The translations under genes and the position numbers were made by a program. Below, in pieces: positions 45,094 to 55,000 of a stretch of DNA of 64,000 bases (the first letter of the stretch is position 1; every line of letters starts with the position of its first letter). A model generated the notes under the pieces. The model was not told the DNA's origin. It did no database searches and was given only the letters and a program-made list of their open reading frames with translations. The stretch comes from Solidesulfovibrio sp. (GTDB lineage: Bacteria; Desulfobacterota; Desulfovibrionia; Desulfovibrionales; Desulfovibrionaceae): the NCBI RefSeq assembly GCF_038562415.1, contig NZ_JBCFBA010000006.1:124001-188000 (forward strand). Direction: 5' to 3'.

Positions 45094-45597
45094 CTAGTTG
45101 TCATATTGGCCAATCGGATCCTTCTTGAGATTCTTGGCAAGCTGCGCACGCAATTTTGTACTATACGTTGCGCTTTTAACCTCGCGAGTGCGGTCATTGC
45201 ATTTTATCTTAAGTTTTATATCATCAGACACATTGGCGCTATATACAGTCCAGACTCCATGTTTCTTGATCTTTACATCAGGGCCAAAGCTAGCCCTCAT
45301 TCTATTCAAAGTGTCTTGTTTGTTTCTGTCGGATACCCGGATTATTCTGGCATAATACTGCCCATCGACAAAAGCATAGGAGATGGCCGGACATGCGTCT
45401 TTATGTACCTGAAGGCGACAATTTCCAACATAGTTATAATATGAAATGCCATCCGCTTGTTTGTACAGAACAAAATTTCCATCATCTATGTCTGTAAGCT
45501 TCACGCCAAAATCGAGCTTGGTACAATCAAACGCGTAAGAGATGTTACAAGTGCAAATTGACAAAAGAAATAGACAGACAATGACAACCACTCGCAT
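45094..45597 (-). CDS. Secreted protein of unknown function, AT-rich gene
   Basis: 167 residues. A signal peptide (residues 1-22, ending NISYA) leads to a basic mature domain with five Cys (DCTKL, NCRLQ, ACPA, KCND and one at the signal end). AAGGAG lies upstream of the ATG. Low GC compared with its neighbours suggests transfer. I do not recognise the fold. Confidence 0.65.
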   Translation of the reverse strand: MRVVVIVCLFLLSICTCNISYAFDCTKLDFGVKLTDIDDGNFVLYKQADGISYYNYVGNCRLQVHKDACPAISYAFVDGQYYARIIRVSDRNKQDTLNRMRASFGPDVKIKKHGVWTVYSANVSDDIKLKIKCNDRTREVKSATYSTKLRAQLAKNLKKDPIGQYDN

Positions 45598-45877
45598 AGC
45601 ATTCTCCTTTTTAGCAATTTAGACTTTATTGAATAAAATTCTACGCATGAGTAATATCGCTCACAGTGCCAAGCACTGTCAAGCGAGAAGTATATGGCAG
45701 GTGCTTGAAGCCCTTTCAAGCGATCCCCCTTTAAAACAGTCGGAATTTACTTTAATTTATCAAATAAAAACAAATAGATAGCTATTTTTAGAAAAATGGA
45801 GAGGGGATCGTTGGAATTTCAGACCAGAAAATCCATCCCGGACACACCAGCGCAGTGTTGGCGCGCGTTGGCGCTTA

Positions 45878-46225
45878 GGCAAAGAAAAAGGGGAGGATTA
45901 CCCAGCCAACGGGCAGCCAACACGTCTGCGGCTCGCTGTACCCCTTGTCCGCGTAGACGCTCTCGCCAGCCCTGATTCCGACTTCGTCCAACACGGTGAC
46001 GAATTCTTCCGTATCGGACCGATCGGCCGGCGTGGCATGCCCGCCGCGCACAAAACCATCCCGACTGTCCGTGGCGGCATGGATCTTGTAACCATTACGC
46101 CCAATTGCCTTTGCGCAGCCAGGCCGCGTCGGCATCGTCAGAGGAGCTGATCGTCACATCCGGCGCGTCACCGGACCCTTCCTCGCGATTCTCGGGCAGC
46201 ACGTCGAACTCCTTGAGCGGACGAC
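45878..46225 (-). pseudogene. IS5/IS1182-like transposase fragment
   Basis: The minus strand encodes APDVTISSSDDADAAWLRKG in one frame and GYKIHAATDSRDGFV, then VYADKGYSE, in another. These are the middle catalytic parts of an IS5-type DDE transposase (the DKGY motif is typical), split by a frameshift near 46105 and truncated at both ends. Confidence 0.75.
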
Positions 46226-46713
46226 GTGCGCAAGAAACGACGCGGGCAGCCTTGGGCTGCCGAAACGCCGACGTTCCTCGGCTAGTTCCCGCAACCGGAC
46301 GCGCAGGTCGGCGTCGCAATCTGGGCCAGGCGCTCGCCGGTCCGTCCGACGGTTCATCTCCATCAACTGGCAGGCCCGCCGCTCGGAATAACCATGCGCA
46401 TAAACGGCATGACGCACGGCCAAGCGGCGTTCGGCGGGCTCTACGCGTTTTTTCCAAGGACCTCCTTGAAAACCTGGATGCCCAAGGATTGGTCGGCCAC
46501 AGGCCGTTTAACACGCAGGTTTTACTCCCCAAGTTCTCGCAGTCGACGTGCCTCGGTCACTTCCAATCCGCCGAATTTGCTCTGCCATTTGTAAAACGTC
46601 GCGTCGGCGATCCCATGCTGACGGCACACAGCGGCAACCGTCATGCCTGCCTCGACTTGCTTTAAAATACTGATGATTTGCTTCTCGCTGAAACGGCTCC
46701 TCCTCATGACCAC
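46225..46713 (-). pseudogene. IS3-family (IS407-like) element, truncated
   Basis: An OrfA start is intact (RRSRFSEKQIISILKQVEAG with a helix-turn-helix GIADATFYKWQSKFGG, 46522-46713) and an OrfB start lies in another frame (YSERRACQLMEMNRRTDR, then ELAEERRRFGSPRL). The sequence breaks off after about 60 OrfB residues where IS5-like sequence begins, so one IS has replaced the rest of the other. Confidence 0.8.
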
Positions 46714-47069
46714 GACCTCCTTGGCCGAATCACGAACTTTTTACTGGAATACCTTTTGGGGGAAAGATCATCAGCAGGTTGCAGAACCCCCCTCCAAAAA
46801 CTTGTGCACACAACAAAATGCGATCCCGGCTATTGGCGATTCCAGGCCGTTTCCAGGGAGGAAGAGGCTGCCCGCCACAATTATGTTGTAGCAAGTCGCA
46901 TGGAAGATTCCTGGTCAAAAATGCTTTTCGATAAGGAATTAGGTGTGTTTTGAAGCAACGATGGCCGGTGGCATGATTATGGCTATAGCCTGCACAGAAG
47001 AGGTTGGACAGGTCAGTTACATTCAATGCATTGCAACCTCAAAATGCCATCGTACAAAGGAGAAATCGT
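46714..47069. other. Upstream region of the formamidase gene
   Basis: About 350 bases without a gene. It holds a sigma-54-like promoter at 46969-46983 and a match AAAACTTGTG (46797-46806) to part of the inverted repeat found upstream of fmdB. Confidence 0.55.
46969..46983 (+). promoter_or_regulatory. Sigma-54-like promoter of amiF
   Basis: TGGCAT-GATTA-TGGC: GG and GC are 10 bases apart as required, with two deviations from TGGCAC-N5-TTGC. Start of transcription about 46995, leader about 75 bases. Nearly the same 15-mer precedes fmdB. Confidence 0.6.
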
Positions 47070-48074
47070 ATGGGAAGCATCGGTAGCGTGAGTCGTCCTA
47101 CGGAAGGCATGTTGATGGGCTTGATCCAGTATCCCGTTCCTGTCGTCAACTCCAAGCGCGACATCGAAGCCAGCATCGACAGAATCTGCGAAGCGACAGC
47201 CAATACAAAGGCTGGCTATCCTGGAATGGACCTCATCGTATGGCCAGAGTACAGCACCCAGGGTCTTAACACGAAAAAGTGGGTGACTGAAGAGTTCCTG
47301 CTCGACGTGCCCGGCCCCGTCACGGAAAAGTACGCCCAGACCTGCAAGGAAAACGACATTTGGGGCGTCTTCTCCCTCATGGAGCGCAATCCCGATCCCT
47401 CCAAGATGCCCTACAACACGGCCATCATCATCAACAACAAGGGCGAAATCGTCCTCAAGTACCGCAAGCTCAATCCCTGGGTGCCGGTGGAGCCCTGGCT
47501 GCCCGGCGACCTCGGTCAGCCCGTGTGCGACGGCCCCGGCGGCAGCAAGCTGTCCCTGTGCATCTGCCATGACGGCATGTTCCCCGAACAGGCCCGCGAA
47601 GCCGCCTACAAGGGCTGCAACGTCTACATCCGCATCTCCGGGTACAGCACCCAGGTCAACGACCAGTGGATCCTGACCAACCGCTCCAACGCCTGGCACA
47701 ACCTGATGTACACCGCGGCCGTCAACCTGGCCGGCTACGATGGCGTCTTCTACTACTTCGGCGAAGGCCAGATCACCAACTTCGACGGCACCACCCTCGT
47801 CCAGGGCCATCGTAATCCCTGGGAAATCGTGACCGGCGAAGTCTATCCGAAGATGGCCGACCAGGCCCGCACCGACTGGGCTCTGGAAAACAACATCTTC
47901 AACGTCGGAACCCGCGGCTACGTGGCCGTTCCCGGCGGCGTCAAGGAATGCCCCTACACCTGGATCAAGGACTTCGCCAAGGGCGAGTACCACCTGCCCT
48001 GGGAAGACAAGATCCGCGTCAAGGACGGCTCCTTCTACGGCTATCCGACCAAGGGCGGCCGTTTCGGACTCTAG
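47070..48074 (+). CDS. amiF: Formamidase, nitrilase superfamily
   Basis: 334 residues, the same length as Helicobacter pylori AmiF, which it resembles along its whole length (from memory). It hydrolyses formamide to formate and ammonia in the cytosol. The nitrilase triad falls at the AmiF positions: E60 (VWPEYSTQG), K133 (KYRKLNPW) and C166 (LCICHDGM). AAAGGAG lies upstream of ATG 47070. First gene of the amide/urea locus; formate would be usable as electron donor by a sulfate reducer and ammonia as nitrogen source. Confidence 0.95.
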   Translation: MGSIGSVSRPTEGMLMGLIQYPVPVVNSKRDIEASIDRICEATANTKAGYPGMDLIVWPEYSTQGLNTKKWVTEEFLLDVPGPVTEKYAQTCKENDIWGVFSLMERNPDPSKMPYNTAIIINNKGEIVLKYRKLNPWVPVEPWLPGDLGQPVCDGPGGSKLSLCICHDGMFPEQAREAAYKGCNVYIRISGYSTQVNDQWILTNRSNAWHNLMYTAAVNLAGYDGVFYYFGEGQITNFDGTTLVQGHRNPWEIVTGEVYPKMADQARTDWALENNIFNVGTRGYVAVPGGVKECPYTWIKDFAKGEYHLPWEDKIRVKDGSFYGYPTKGGRFGL

Positions 48075-48102
48075 AACGCGCATCCTGCAGACAGGTTGAA
48101 AA

Positions 48103-48134
48103 CGGGAAGGCGGTCTTCGGGTATCGCCTTCCCG
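48103..48134. other. Hairpin after amiF
   Basis: A 10-bp stem CGGGAAGGCG / CGCCTTCCCG with a 12-base loop, 28 bases after the amiF stop and without a T-run. It may raise amiF mRNA over the downstream MFS gene by partial termination or 3' protection. Confidence 0.6.
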
Positions 48135-48281
48135 TGATCAACCATCTCCTTCCCCGGGCGATTCGCCTCGCGTCCTCGCCCACGCCTCCTTGATGGAACA
48201 GCGGCGGACGGCAGGTCGGGGCGCCATGTGAAAACGTTGCGCCACCTGAGGGAGGGAGAAGGGTTCCAAACAGAGGTTTTT

Positions 48282-49571
48282 ATGGAAAAAGTTAAAAATC
48301 GTTGGCTGATCGCATTGTCAGCCGTTGGCATACATCTCTCTATCGGTTCGGTCTACGCCTACAGCGTCATGACTATTCCCCTCAACAAGCTCCATGGCTG
48401 GCTCAAAAGCGACGTGACGTTCGCCTTCAGCATCGCCATCCTCTTTCTCGGTTTTTCCGCCGCGTTCCTCGGTCCCTGGGTGGAGCGCATGGGCCCCCGC
48501 AACTCCGGCAGGCTGGCCGCGGTGTTCTATTCCCTAGGCATCATCGGTTCCGGGCTGGCGGTCAAATTCGGCTCCCTGTCGCTTTTCATCCTGAGCTACG
48601 GCGTGATCGGCGGCATCGGCCTCGGCGTCGGTTACATCACCCCCGTGTCCACCCTAGTCAAATGGTTCCCTGACCGGCGCGGCTTGGCCACGGGCATGGC
48701 CATCATGGGTTTCGGATTCGCGGCCATGCTCTTTGGCCCCATCATGGCCAAGCTCTTCCAGGTCATGGACATCTGGAAGGTCTACATCCTGCTTGGCGCG
48801 GTCTATTTCTGTCTCATCACCTGCTCCTCCCTCTATATCGCGCCCCCGCCCAAGGGGTGGCTCCCCAAGGGCATGCGCGAGGCACCGGTCGGGGCGGACG
48901 GCGAACCCGCCCCGAAACGGGCCGTGCGACGGGACTTGGCCCAGATGACGGTCAAGGAGGCCATCCGCACGAAGCGCTTCTACTTCATGTGGGTCATGCT
49001 TTTTATCAACATCACCTGCGGCATCGCCCTGATCTCGGTGGCCTCGCCCATGGCCCAGGAGGTCACGGGCATGAGCGCCATGCAGGCCGCGGCCATGGTC
49101 GGGCTGATGGGACTCTTCAACGGCGGCGGCAGGATCGGGTGGGCCAGTTTTTCCGACATCATCGGACGCCCGGTCACCTTCATGGCCTTTTTCGTCATCC
49201 AGGTCGTCGCCTTCCTGGCCCTGTCCACGGTCACCGACGCCTTTGTCTTCCAGTGCCTGATCATGCTGATTCTAACCTGCTACGGCGGCGGCTTCTCCAC
49301 CCTGCCCGCCTTCCTCGGCGATATGTTCGGCACCAAGCAGCTCGGCACCATCCACGGCTTCGAACTGACGGCCTGGGGCATCGCCGGCATCGTCGGACCG
49401 ACCATCGTGACCAAAGTGCTCGAGGCCACCGGAAGCTACACCACGACCCTGCACATCTTCGCCGGCTTCCTGGCTTTCGCCTTTCTGGTGTCCTGCCTGA
49501 TGGCCAGGGAGATCAAGGCCAAGCGGCAATGGTACGCGCAGCAGCAAAGCGAGGAGGGGGTCTCGGCGTAA
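48282..49571 (+). CDS. OFA-family MFS transporter
   Basis: 429 residues, inner membrane, about 12 helices. The N-terminal signature NRWLIALSAVGIHLSIGSVY and the GGIGLGVGYITPVSTLVKWF segment are typical of the oxalate:formate antiporter (OFA) family. AGAGG lies 6 bases before ATG 48282. Placed after formamidase, it may export formate or import a related anion or amide (inference). Confidence 0.9.
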   Translation: MEKVKNRWLIALSAVGIHLSIGSVYAYSVMTIPLNKLHGWLKSDVTFAFSIAILFLGFSAAFLGPWVERMGPRNSGRLAAVFYSLGIIGSGLAVKFGSLSLFILSYGVIGGIGLGVGYITPVSTLVKWFPDRRGLATGMAIMGFGFAAMLFGPIMAKLFQVMDIWKVYILLGAVYFCLITCSSLYIAPPPKGWLPKGMREAPVGADGEPAPKRAVRRDLAQMTVKEAIRTKRFYFMWVMLFINITCGIALISVASPMAQEVTGMSAMQAAAMVGLMGLFNGGGRIGWASFSDIIGRPVTFMAFFVIQVVAFLALSTVTDAFVFQCLIMLILTCYGGGFSTLPAFLGDMFGTKQLGTIHGFELTAWGIAGIVGPTIVTKVLEATGSYTTTLHIFAGFLAFAFLVSCLMAREIKAKRQWYAQQQSEEGVSA

Positions 49572-49619
49572 ACGCCGCCGACACGGGGGACGCAGGCGGG
49601 AACGGTGCGCCGCAAAGTC

Positions 49620-49723
49620 CCACCAGTTTTCTTGTGGAATGGCCGTCCGCTTGTACCCTCCGCCAGCCGCCCAGAGGCTGTTTCGGGCCGTAAACGGACA
49701 GGCCCCCACAAGAAAACTGGTGG
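49620..49723. repeat. Perfect 18-bp inverted repeat upstream of fmdB
   Basis: CCACCAGTTTTCTTGTGG (49620-49637) and its exact complement (49706-49723), 68 bases apart. Each arm is itself a CCAC-N10-GTGG dyad. They lie about 65 and 150 bases upstream of the sigma-54-like element at 49789. They could be activator sites, or the arms of a long terminator-type stem after the MFS gene. Confidence 0.75.
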
Positions 49724-49788
49724 AGGCCAAAGGAAGCACCCCCTCCTTTCCTAGATTCGGACAAGGATAACAGAGGATTGGACACAGT

Positions 49789-49803
49789 CGGCACGATTCT
49801 GGC
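49789..49803 (+). promoter_or_regulatory. Sigma-54-like promoter of fmdB-urea channel block
   Basis: CGGCAC-GATTC-TGGC, 12 of 15 bases identical to the amiF element, with correct GG-N10-GC spacing. Transcription would start near 49815, 27 bases before fmdB. Confidence 0.6.
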
Positions 49804-49841
49804 TTCAAGCACAGGCCACAAGACCAAGAAGGAGTTCCATA

Positions 49842-50069
49842 ATGCCCCTTTACGAATACTTCTGTCGGGAATGCCAGTCGGAATTCGAAGTGCTGGCCCC
49901 AATGGGCGAGGCGACGGCGACATGCCCGAACTGCCGGTCCATCGATACCCGGCGGTTTCCCTCCATGACGCACTACCGTCATGCAGACCATTGGCAAAAG
50001 GACATGATGGGCGCCCTGGCCAGGTCCCAGGAGCGCGACCAGCAAAAAGCGGAAGCAAAAAGAACCTGA
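49842..50069 (+). CDS. fmdB: FmdB-family zinc-ribbon protein
   Basis: 75 residues. The N-terminal [17 protein letters not shown] with a second CPNC knuckle is the FmdB zinc ribbon, first described in formamide/amide operons (regulatory role proposed). The C-terminal half is charged and helical. AAGGAG precedes the ATG. Placed 40 bases before the urea-channel gene. Confidence 0.9.
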   Translation: MPLYEYFCRECQSEFEVLAPMGEATATCPNCRSIDTRRFPSMTHYRHADHWQKDMMGALARSQERDQQKAEAKRT

Positions 50070-50109
50070 GGACCGGCCCGACGCCCTCCTCGGAAAGCGG
50101 GATATCGCC

Positions 50110-51135
50110 ATGACCACCGATTCGACGATACTCAACAATCCCTTCGTGTCGTTTTTCGATTCCGTCTGCCGCGGCTGCGGGCAGGTCATGTTCCAGAACA
50201 GTCCGATCACCGGGTTCCTGTTCTTCGCCGGAATCTTCTACAACTCCGTCACCCTCGGCGTCTGCGCCGTGCTCGGCACCATGGCCTCGACACTGACCGC
50301 CCACCTGCTTGGCGCGGACCGGGACGCCATCAAAGCGGGCCTTTTTGGTTTCAACGGCACCCTGGCCGGCATCGCCCTGCCCTTCTACTTCGCCTTCGAT
50401 CCGGTCCTTCTCGTGTACGTGATCGTCAATGGGGCCTTTTCCACCATCATCATGGCCTCGCTGATGCGTTTCCTCTCCAAATGGGGCGTTCCCGCCCTGA
50501 CCGCGCCCTTCGTGCTCGCCACCTGGCTTCTGATGTTCGGCGTATACCGGTTCGCGGTCCTGACCCCGGGATCGCTGATTGCCCCGGTGGTGCCTGATCC
50601 CCACGCAATCGCCGCCGCCGGCGGTTTCGCCGCCATGGCCCTGTTCGAGGGCGTGGCCAAGGGCGTAGCCGAGGTGATGTTCCAGGACAACAGCGTCACC
50701 GGCATCATCTTCATCGTGGCCATCCTGGCCAATTCGCGCATCTCCGCCGTGTTCGCGGTCCTGGGCTCCCTGGTCGGGCTCCTGACCGGCCTGGCCCTGG
50801 GTGCGGGGGAAACGCCCCTGCGCCTTGGCCTCTACGGCTACAATTCCGTGCTGTGCGCCATCGCCCTCGGCGGCGTCTTCTACTTCCTCACCTGGAAGTC
50901 GGTCGTCTACGCCCTGGGCTGCATGATCCTCGGGGCCATCGCCACCGCCTCCATCAGCGTCTTCCTCTCGCCCATAGGCATGCCCGCCCTGACCTGGCCG
51001 TTCATCATGGTCACCTGGTTTTTCCTGTTCGCGGGCAGCCTGTTTAAGAACCTGAAGGAAGTTCCGGCGGAAAAATGCGGCACGCCCGAACACAACCTCC
51101 GCCTGGAGGAGGCCGGAGCCATTTCGCCGTCGTAG
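50110..51135 (+). CDS. Urea channel (UT family, dvUT-like)
   Basis: 341 residues, inner membrane. Clear internal duplication: [15 protein letters not shown] and [26 protein letters not shown] and [24 protein letters not shown] and [13 protein letters not shown]. The last pair is the L-x-T-x-PF signature lining the urea filter. Length and motifs match the Desulfovibrio vulgaris channel dvUT. It conducts urea, possibly also formamide, down a gradient. No urease genes are in the window. Confidence 0.94.
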   Translation: MTTDSTILNNPFVSFFDSVCRGCGQVMFQNSPITGFLFFAGIFYNSVTLGVCAVLGTMASTLTAHLLGADRDAIKAGLFGFNGTLAGIALPFYFAFDPVLLVYVIVNGAFSTIIMASLMRFLSKWGVPALTAPFVLATWLLMFGVYRFAVLTPGSLIAPVVPDPHAIAAAGGFAAMALFEGVAKGVAEVMFQDNSVTGIIFIVAILANSRISAVFAVLGSLVGLLTGLALGAGETPLRLGLYGYNSVLCAIALGGVFYFLTWKSVVYALGCMILGAIATASISVFLSPIGMPALTWPFIMVTWFFLFAGSLFKNLKEVPAEKCGTPEHNLRLEEAGAISPS

Positions 51136-51224
51136 CCCCTGGACGGCGCCCGCTCGGGGGCGCGCGCCTCGCGGCAGCGCGCCCCGCGCCGGCGGGAACC
51201 TGATCAACCGCTTGGAGCCCCGCC

Positions 51225-51776
51225 ATGAACAGCGAAGGACAGACATACCACTATTGTGCCAACCCGTTGTGCGAATTTCGCCGGATATCCCTCCTCGAAA
51301 CGGGCTTCGACACGGTCTATGCCGTGGCCGGTTCCCTTGAGGCCGAACGGCTCTGCCCGTATTGCGACAGGCCGCTTGCCCGGGCCTGTCCACGGTGCGG
51401 ACGTATCGCGACGTCGCGGCCCCTGCATTTCTGTCCGGTCTGCGGGGCGAATCTCTTCGGGGGGAAAAGGGAAATCCGTTGCGCCGTGTGCGGCAAACCC
51501 ATGCTGGTAGCCCCCGGCCTTCAGGGCGACGTGCCGTGCTGTTCGGAACACTGCCTGCGACACTATCTCCTGGAAAACGTCAAGACATGCGACCAATGCG
51601 GCCTGCGTTTCAAAACCGCTGAAACGACTGGAACTCCCTTCATCGGGTTGACTTTTCCGGAACAGGGAGACAGGCTCTTCGATTTCTGCTCCACCAGTTG
51701 TCTGGAAAAATACTCTGCTGAGCATGGCATTCTCTTGCACAGCGCTCTCACCGCCAACGAGTCCATGAGCGAATAG
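51225..51776 (+). CDS. Cys-rich multi-zinc-ribbon protein
   Basis: 183 residues, cytosolic. At least six Cys pairs (CPYC, CPRCG, CPVCG, CAVCG, CCSEHC, CDQCG, FCSTSC) suggest several zinc ribbons or a treble-clef fold. GGAG lies before the ATG. It lies between the urea channel and the transporter-kinase gene, in the same direction. I do not recognise the family; it may be a regulator or assembly protein of this locus. Confidence 0.7.
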   Translation: MNSEGQTYHYCANPLCEFRRISLLETGFDTVYAVAGSLEAERLCPYCDRPLARACPRCGRIATSRPLHFCPVCGANLFGGKREIRCAVCGKPMLVAPGLQGDVPCCSEHCLRHYLLENVKTCDQCGLRFKTAETTGTPFIGLTFPEQGDRLFDFCSTSCLEKYSAEHGILLHSALTANESMSE

Positions 51777-52087
51777 AGCGCGTCCCGGCCTCACCCGGGG
51801 CCTTGCCACGGTTTTTGGTGCTTGCTAAAATTGTTGCTAAAGATATGGATGCAGTTTTCGACTTTCTGGTGGCTTTTTTCCGAGCGGCGTCGGTATCCGA
51901 TGACGGCCGGACAACGACAGGGGGAGCAGGCCGGGAACGGCCGTCGGGAGTCGTGTCGTTTCTGGAGGCCGGGCCGGGAAGTGCGGCCGCAGGCGTGGAG
52001 CAGACTGTATCGAAGGCCGATGGGACCTTGGGCGCTCCGGCCGCACGCCGGACAACCCGCGGGCCAACCGCCGCACCCTGGACGGGC
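51777..52087. other. Leader region of the transporter-kinase gene
   Basis: About 310 bases. The kinase frame stays open through it (ATG at 51845 is in frame), but the encoded text (RTTRGPTAAPW-like) looks non-coding and no ribosome site supports an early start. It holds a direct repeat TTGCTAAA at about 51824 and 51835. Confidence 0.45.
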
Positions 52088-55000
52088 ATGAAGCTTTCTC
52101 TCAAAGTCCTCAGGCGGCAACAGACCTATAATGCCTTTGTCGCCAACGAAGCCATTGAGGACTATTCCCTACGCTACGCCGCCAATTCGTTTCGGCGCTG
52201 GCCGGAATGGCTCCTGGCCAACACGGCCCTGGGCGGGACCTCGTTTTTGGCCCTGGAGGCCATCGGCGCCCTGCTGATCATCGATTACGGCTTCACCAAC
52301 TCGACCCTGGCCATTCTCACCGTGGCCTCGGTCATCCTCCTCACCGGCCTGCCGATCGCCTACTACACGTCCCGCTACAATGTGGACATCGACCTCCTCA
52401 CCCGGGGCGCGGGCTTCGGCTATCTCGGCTCGACCATCACCTCCCTGATCTATGCCTCCTACACCATCATCTTTTTCGCCATCGAGGCGGCCATCATGGC
52501 CAAGGCCCTGCAACTGGGGCTCGGCATGCCGGTGGCCGCCGGCTATCTGCTAAGTTCGATCATCATCATCCCCCTGGTCTTTTACGGCATCACCGTCATC
52601 AACGGCTTGCAACTCTATACACAGCCGATCTGGATCGGCCTTTCGATCCTGCCCTTCCTGTACATCCTGGACAAGAATCCCGATGCCGTCGCCATCTGGA
52701 CGCATTTCGCCGGCATCGGTCACCGGTCCAACGTCTTCGATCCCTTGCTTTACGGCAGCGCCATGTCCGTGGGCTTTTCCCTGATCGCCCAGATCGGGGA
52801 GCAGGTGGACTACCTGCGGTTCCTGCCGGACAAGACACCGAAGAACAGGTCCCGCTGGTGGTTGGCCCTGGTCAGCGCCGGCCCGGGCTGGATCGTCCCC
52901 GGCGGCCTCAAGCTCCTGTGCGGCTCGTTTCTGGCCGTCTATTGCATCAGCCGGATCGGCTATTCCCGGGCCGGAGCCACCGATCCCGTACTCCTCTATC
53001 ACCTCGGCTTCGGCCAGGTCTTCGCCGATCCCCGGATGGCCCTGGCTGTCACCGTCCTGTTCGTTATCGTCTGCCAGGTAAAGATCAACGTCACCAATGC
53101 CTATGCCGGCTCCCTGGCCTGGTCCAACTTCTTTTCCCGCATTTCCCACAGCCACCCCGGACGGGCCATCTGGATCCTCCTCAACATCGTCCTGGCCATC
53201 CTCATCATGCAATTCGGCCTGCTCTACATCCTCAATTCCATCCTGCTCGTTTACGCCATGTTCGCCATGGCCTGGATCGGCGCAATATTCGCCGACTTGG
53301 CCATCCTGAAACCCCTCGGCGTCAGTCCGGCCCATATCGAATTCAAACGGGCCAACCTGTACAACCTCAACCCCGTCGGATTCGGGGCCATGACCCTCGG
53401 CTTCGCCGCGGCCCTCCTGGGCCATTTCGGCCTGTTCGGCGTATATATCAAGGCGTTCTCAGTCCCTGCCGCCCTGGTCGTGTCCATCGCCGCCGCCCTG
53501 GCCATCGCCGCCTTGACCAAGGGCCGCTACTACCTGGCCCGTAAGGTCGCCCCCTTGGACGCCGGGCTGAGTATCACCTGCACCTCCTGCAACAAGGACT
53601 ACGAAGCGGCGGACATCGTCCTTTGTCCGGCTTACGGCGAATACGTCTGCTCGCTGTGCTGCTCCCTGGACAGCGTCTGCAAGGGCATCTGCAAGCGGCC
53701 CCGCGCCGCCGAAACCTTGTCGCGCCAGGGCGCCTCCCCCCCCCATGTCTCTCCCCACCTCTGGCGCAGGCTGAAAATTTTCGGCGTCTACTTCGGCAGC
53801 GCCACCGGCGTGCTGACGGTCGTGTTCGCCCTGATCTACGCCTATTTCGCCATGACTCTAGGCAACGGTGTGCCAGTGGGCGTCTTCCTGACGCTTTTCG
53901 CCTTCGTCCTGGTGGTCACCGGCATGTGGACCTGGTGGTTCTCGCTCATCCAGGAGTACCGGCTTCACGCTGAGGACGAACTGGACAAGTACATCCAGGA
54001 ACTTGAGAACGAAGGCAAAAGGCGACAGGCCATCAGCGCCGCCCTGGAAGAGACCGAGCAGCTGCAACGGCTCATCCTGGAGAATGCGACTATCGGCATC
54101 GCCTATGTAAAAAATGACTATATCATATGGAAAAACAAACAATTCTCAATTCATAGCGGCATCGAGAAAGACCGGCTGGACTGTTGCCTCCACGCTAGTA
54201 TGCTCTTTAACGACGAGGTGCTGTACGACAAGCTCATCCAGGATGCCCAGGCCAGCCCCGGCAACAGAAAGAAATTCACCCTTGCTCTGCCTAGCTCGAA
54301 CGGCCAGAACCGCGGCCGCTGGTCCATCCTGTCCATCAACGCCGTGAATCCGGGTTGCCTCAGAGACGGATCCATCTGGCTGCTCAACGACATCACCGAA
54401 CACAAGCTGGCCGAAGAGAACCTGCGTATGAGCGAGGACCGTCTCCGGGAACTCAATGAGAACCTTGAAACCCAGGTGCGCCATCGTACCGAGGAGCTGA
54501 AAAAGAGCTACGAATCCATCCGGCAGGCGGACAAGATGGCCTCGCTCGGCATCCTCGTCTCGGGCATGGCCCACGAGATCAACAATCCCATCAGTTTCAT
54601 CATGCTCAATTCGGGTATCATCCAGGATGTCTGGCACGATGTCGTCAAACTCATGGACGAACGCTACGGTACCTCGCCGGAGCTTTGGATAGGCCGGATG
54701 CCCTACGCCTCGGCGCGTACGGGCATCGAAAAACTCCTCAAAGGCATCCACCAGGGGGCCGTGCGTGTCTCGGGCATCGTGCGCAACCTGAAGGAATACG
54801 CCAAGCAGACGCCGCTGGACATGACCGGGGATGTGGACCTCAATAAAGCCCTGGCCACCTCCCTGGAACTGTTGGCCAACGGGCTGCGCAAGGCGACCAG
54901 CGACCTGCGGGTCGACAAAGGGGCGGACCTGCCGCTTTTCAAGGGCGACATGCTGCGCATCGAGCAGGTGCTCATCAACCTCATCCAGAACGCCTACCAG

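Noticed and set aside
51725-51739. TGGCAT-TCTC-TTGCA, a sigma-54-like element before the permease-kinase gene
   Set aside because: Only 9 bases separate GG and GC; sigma-54 promoters need 10. It also lies inside the end of the Cys-rich gene.
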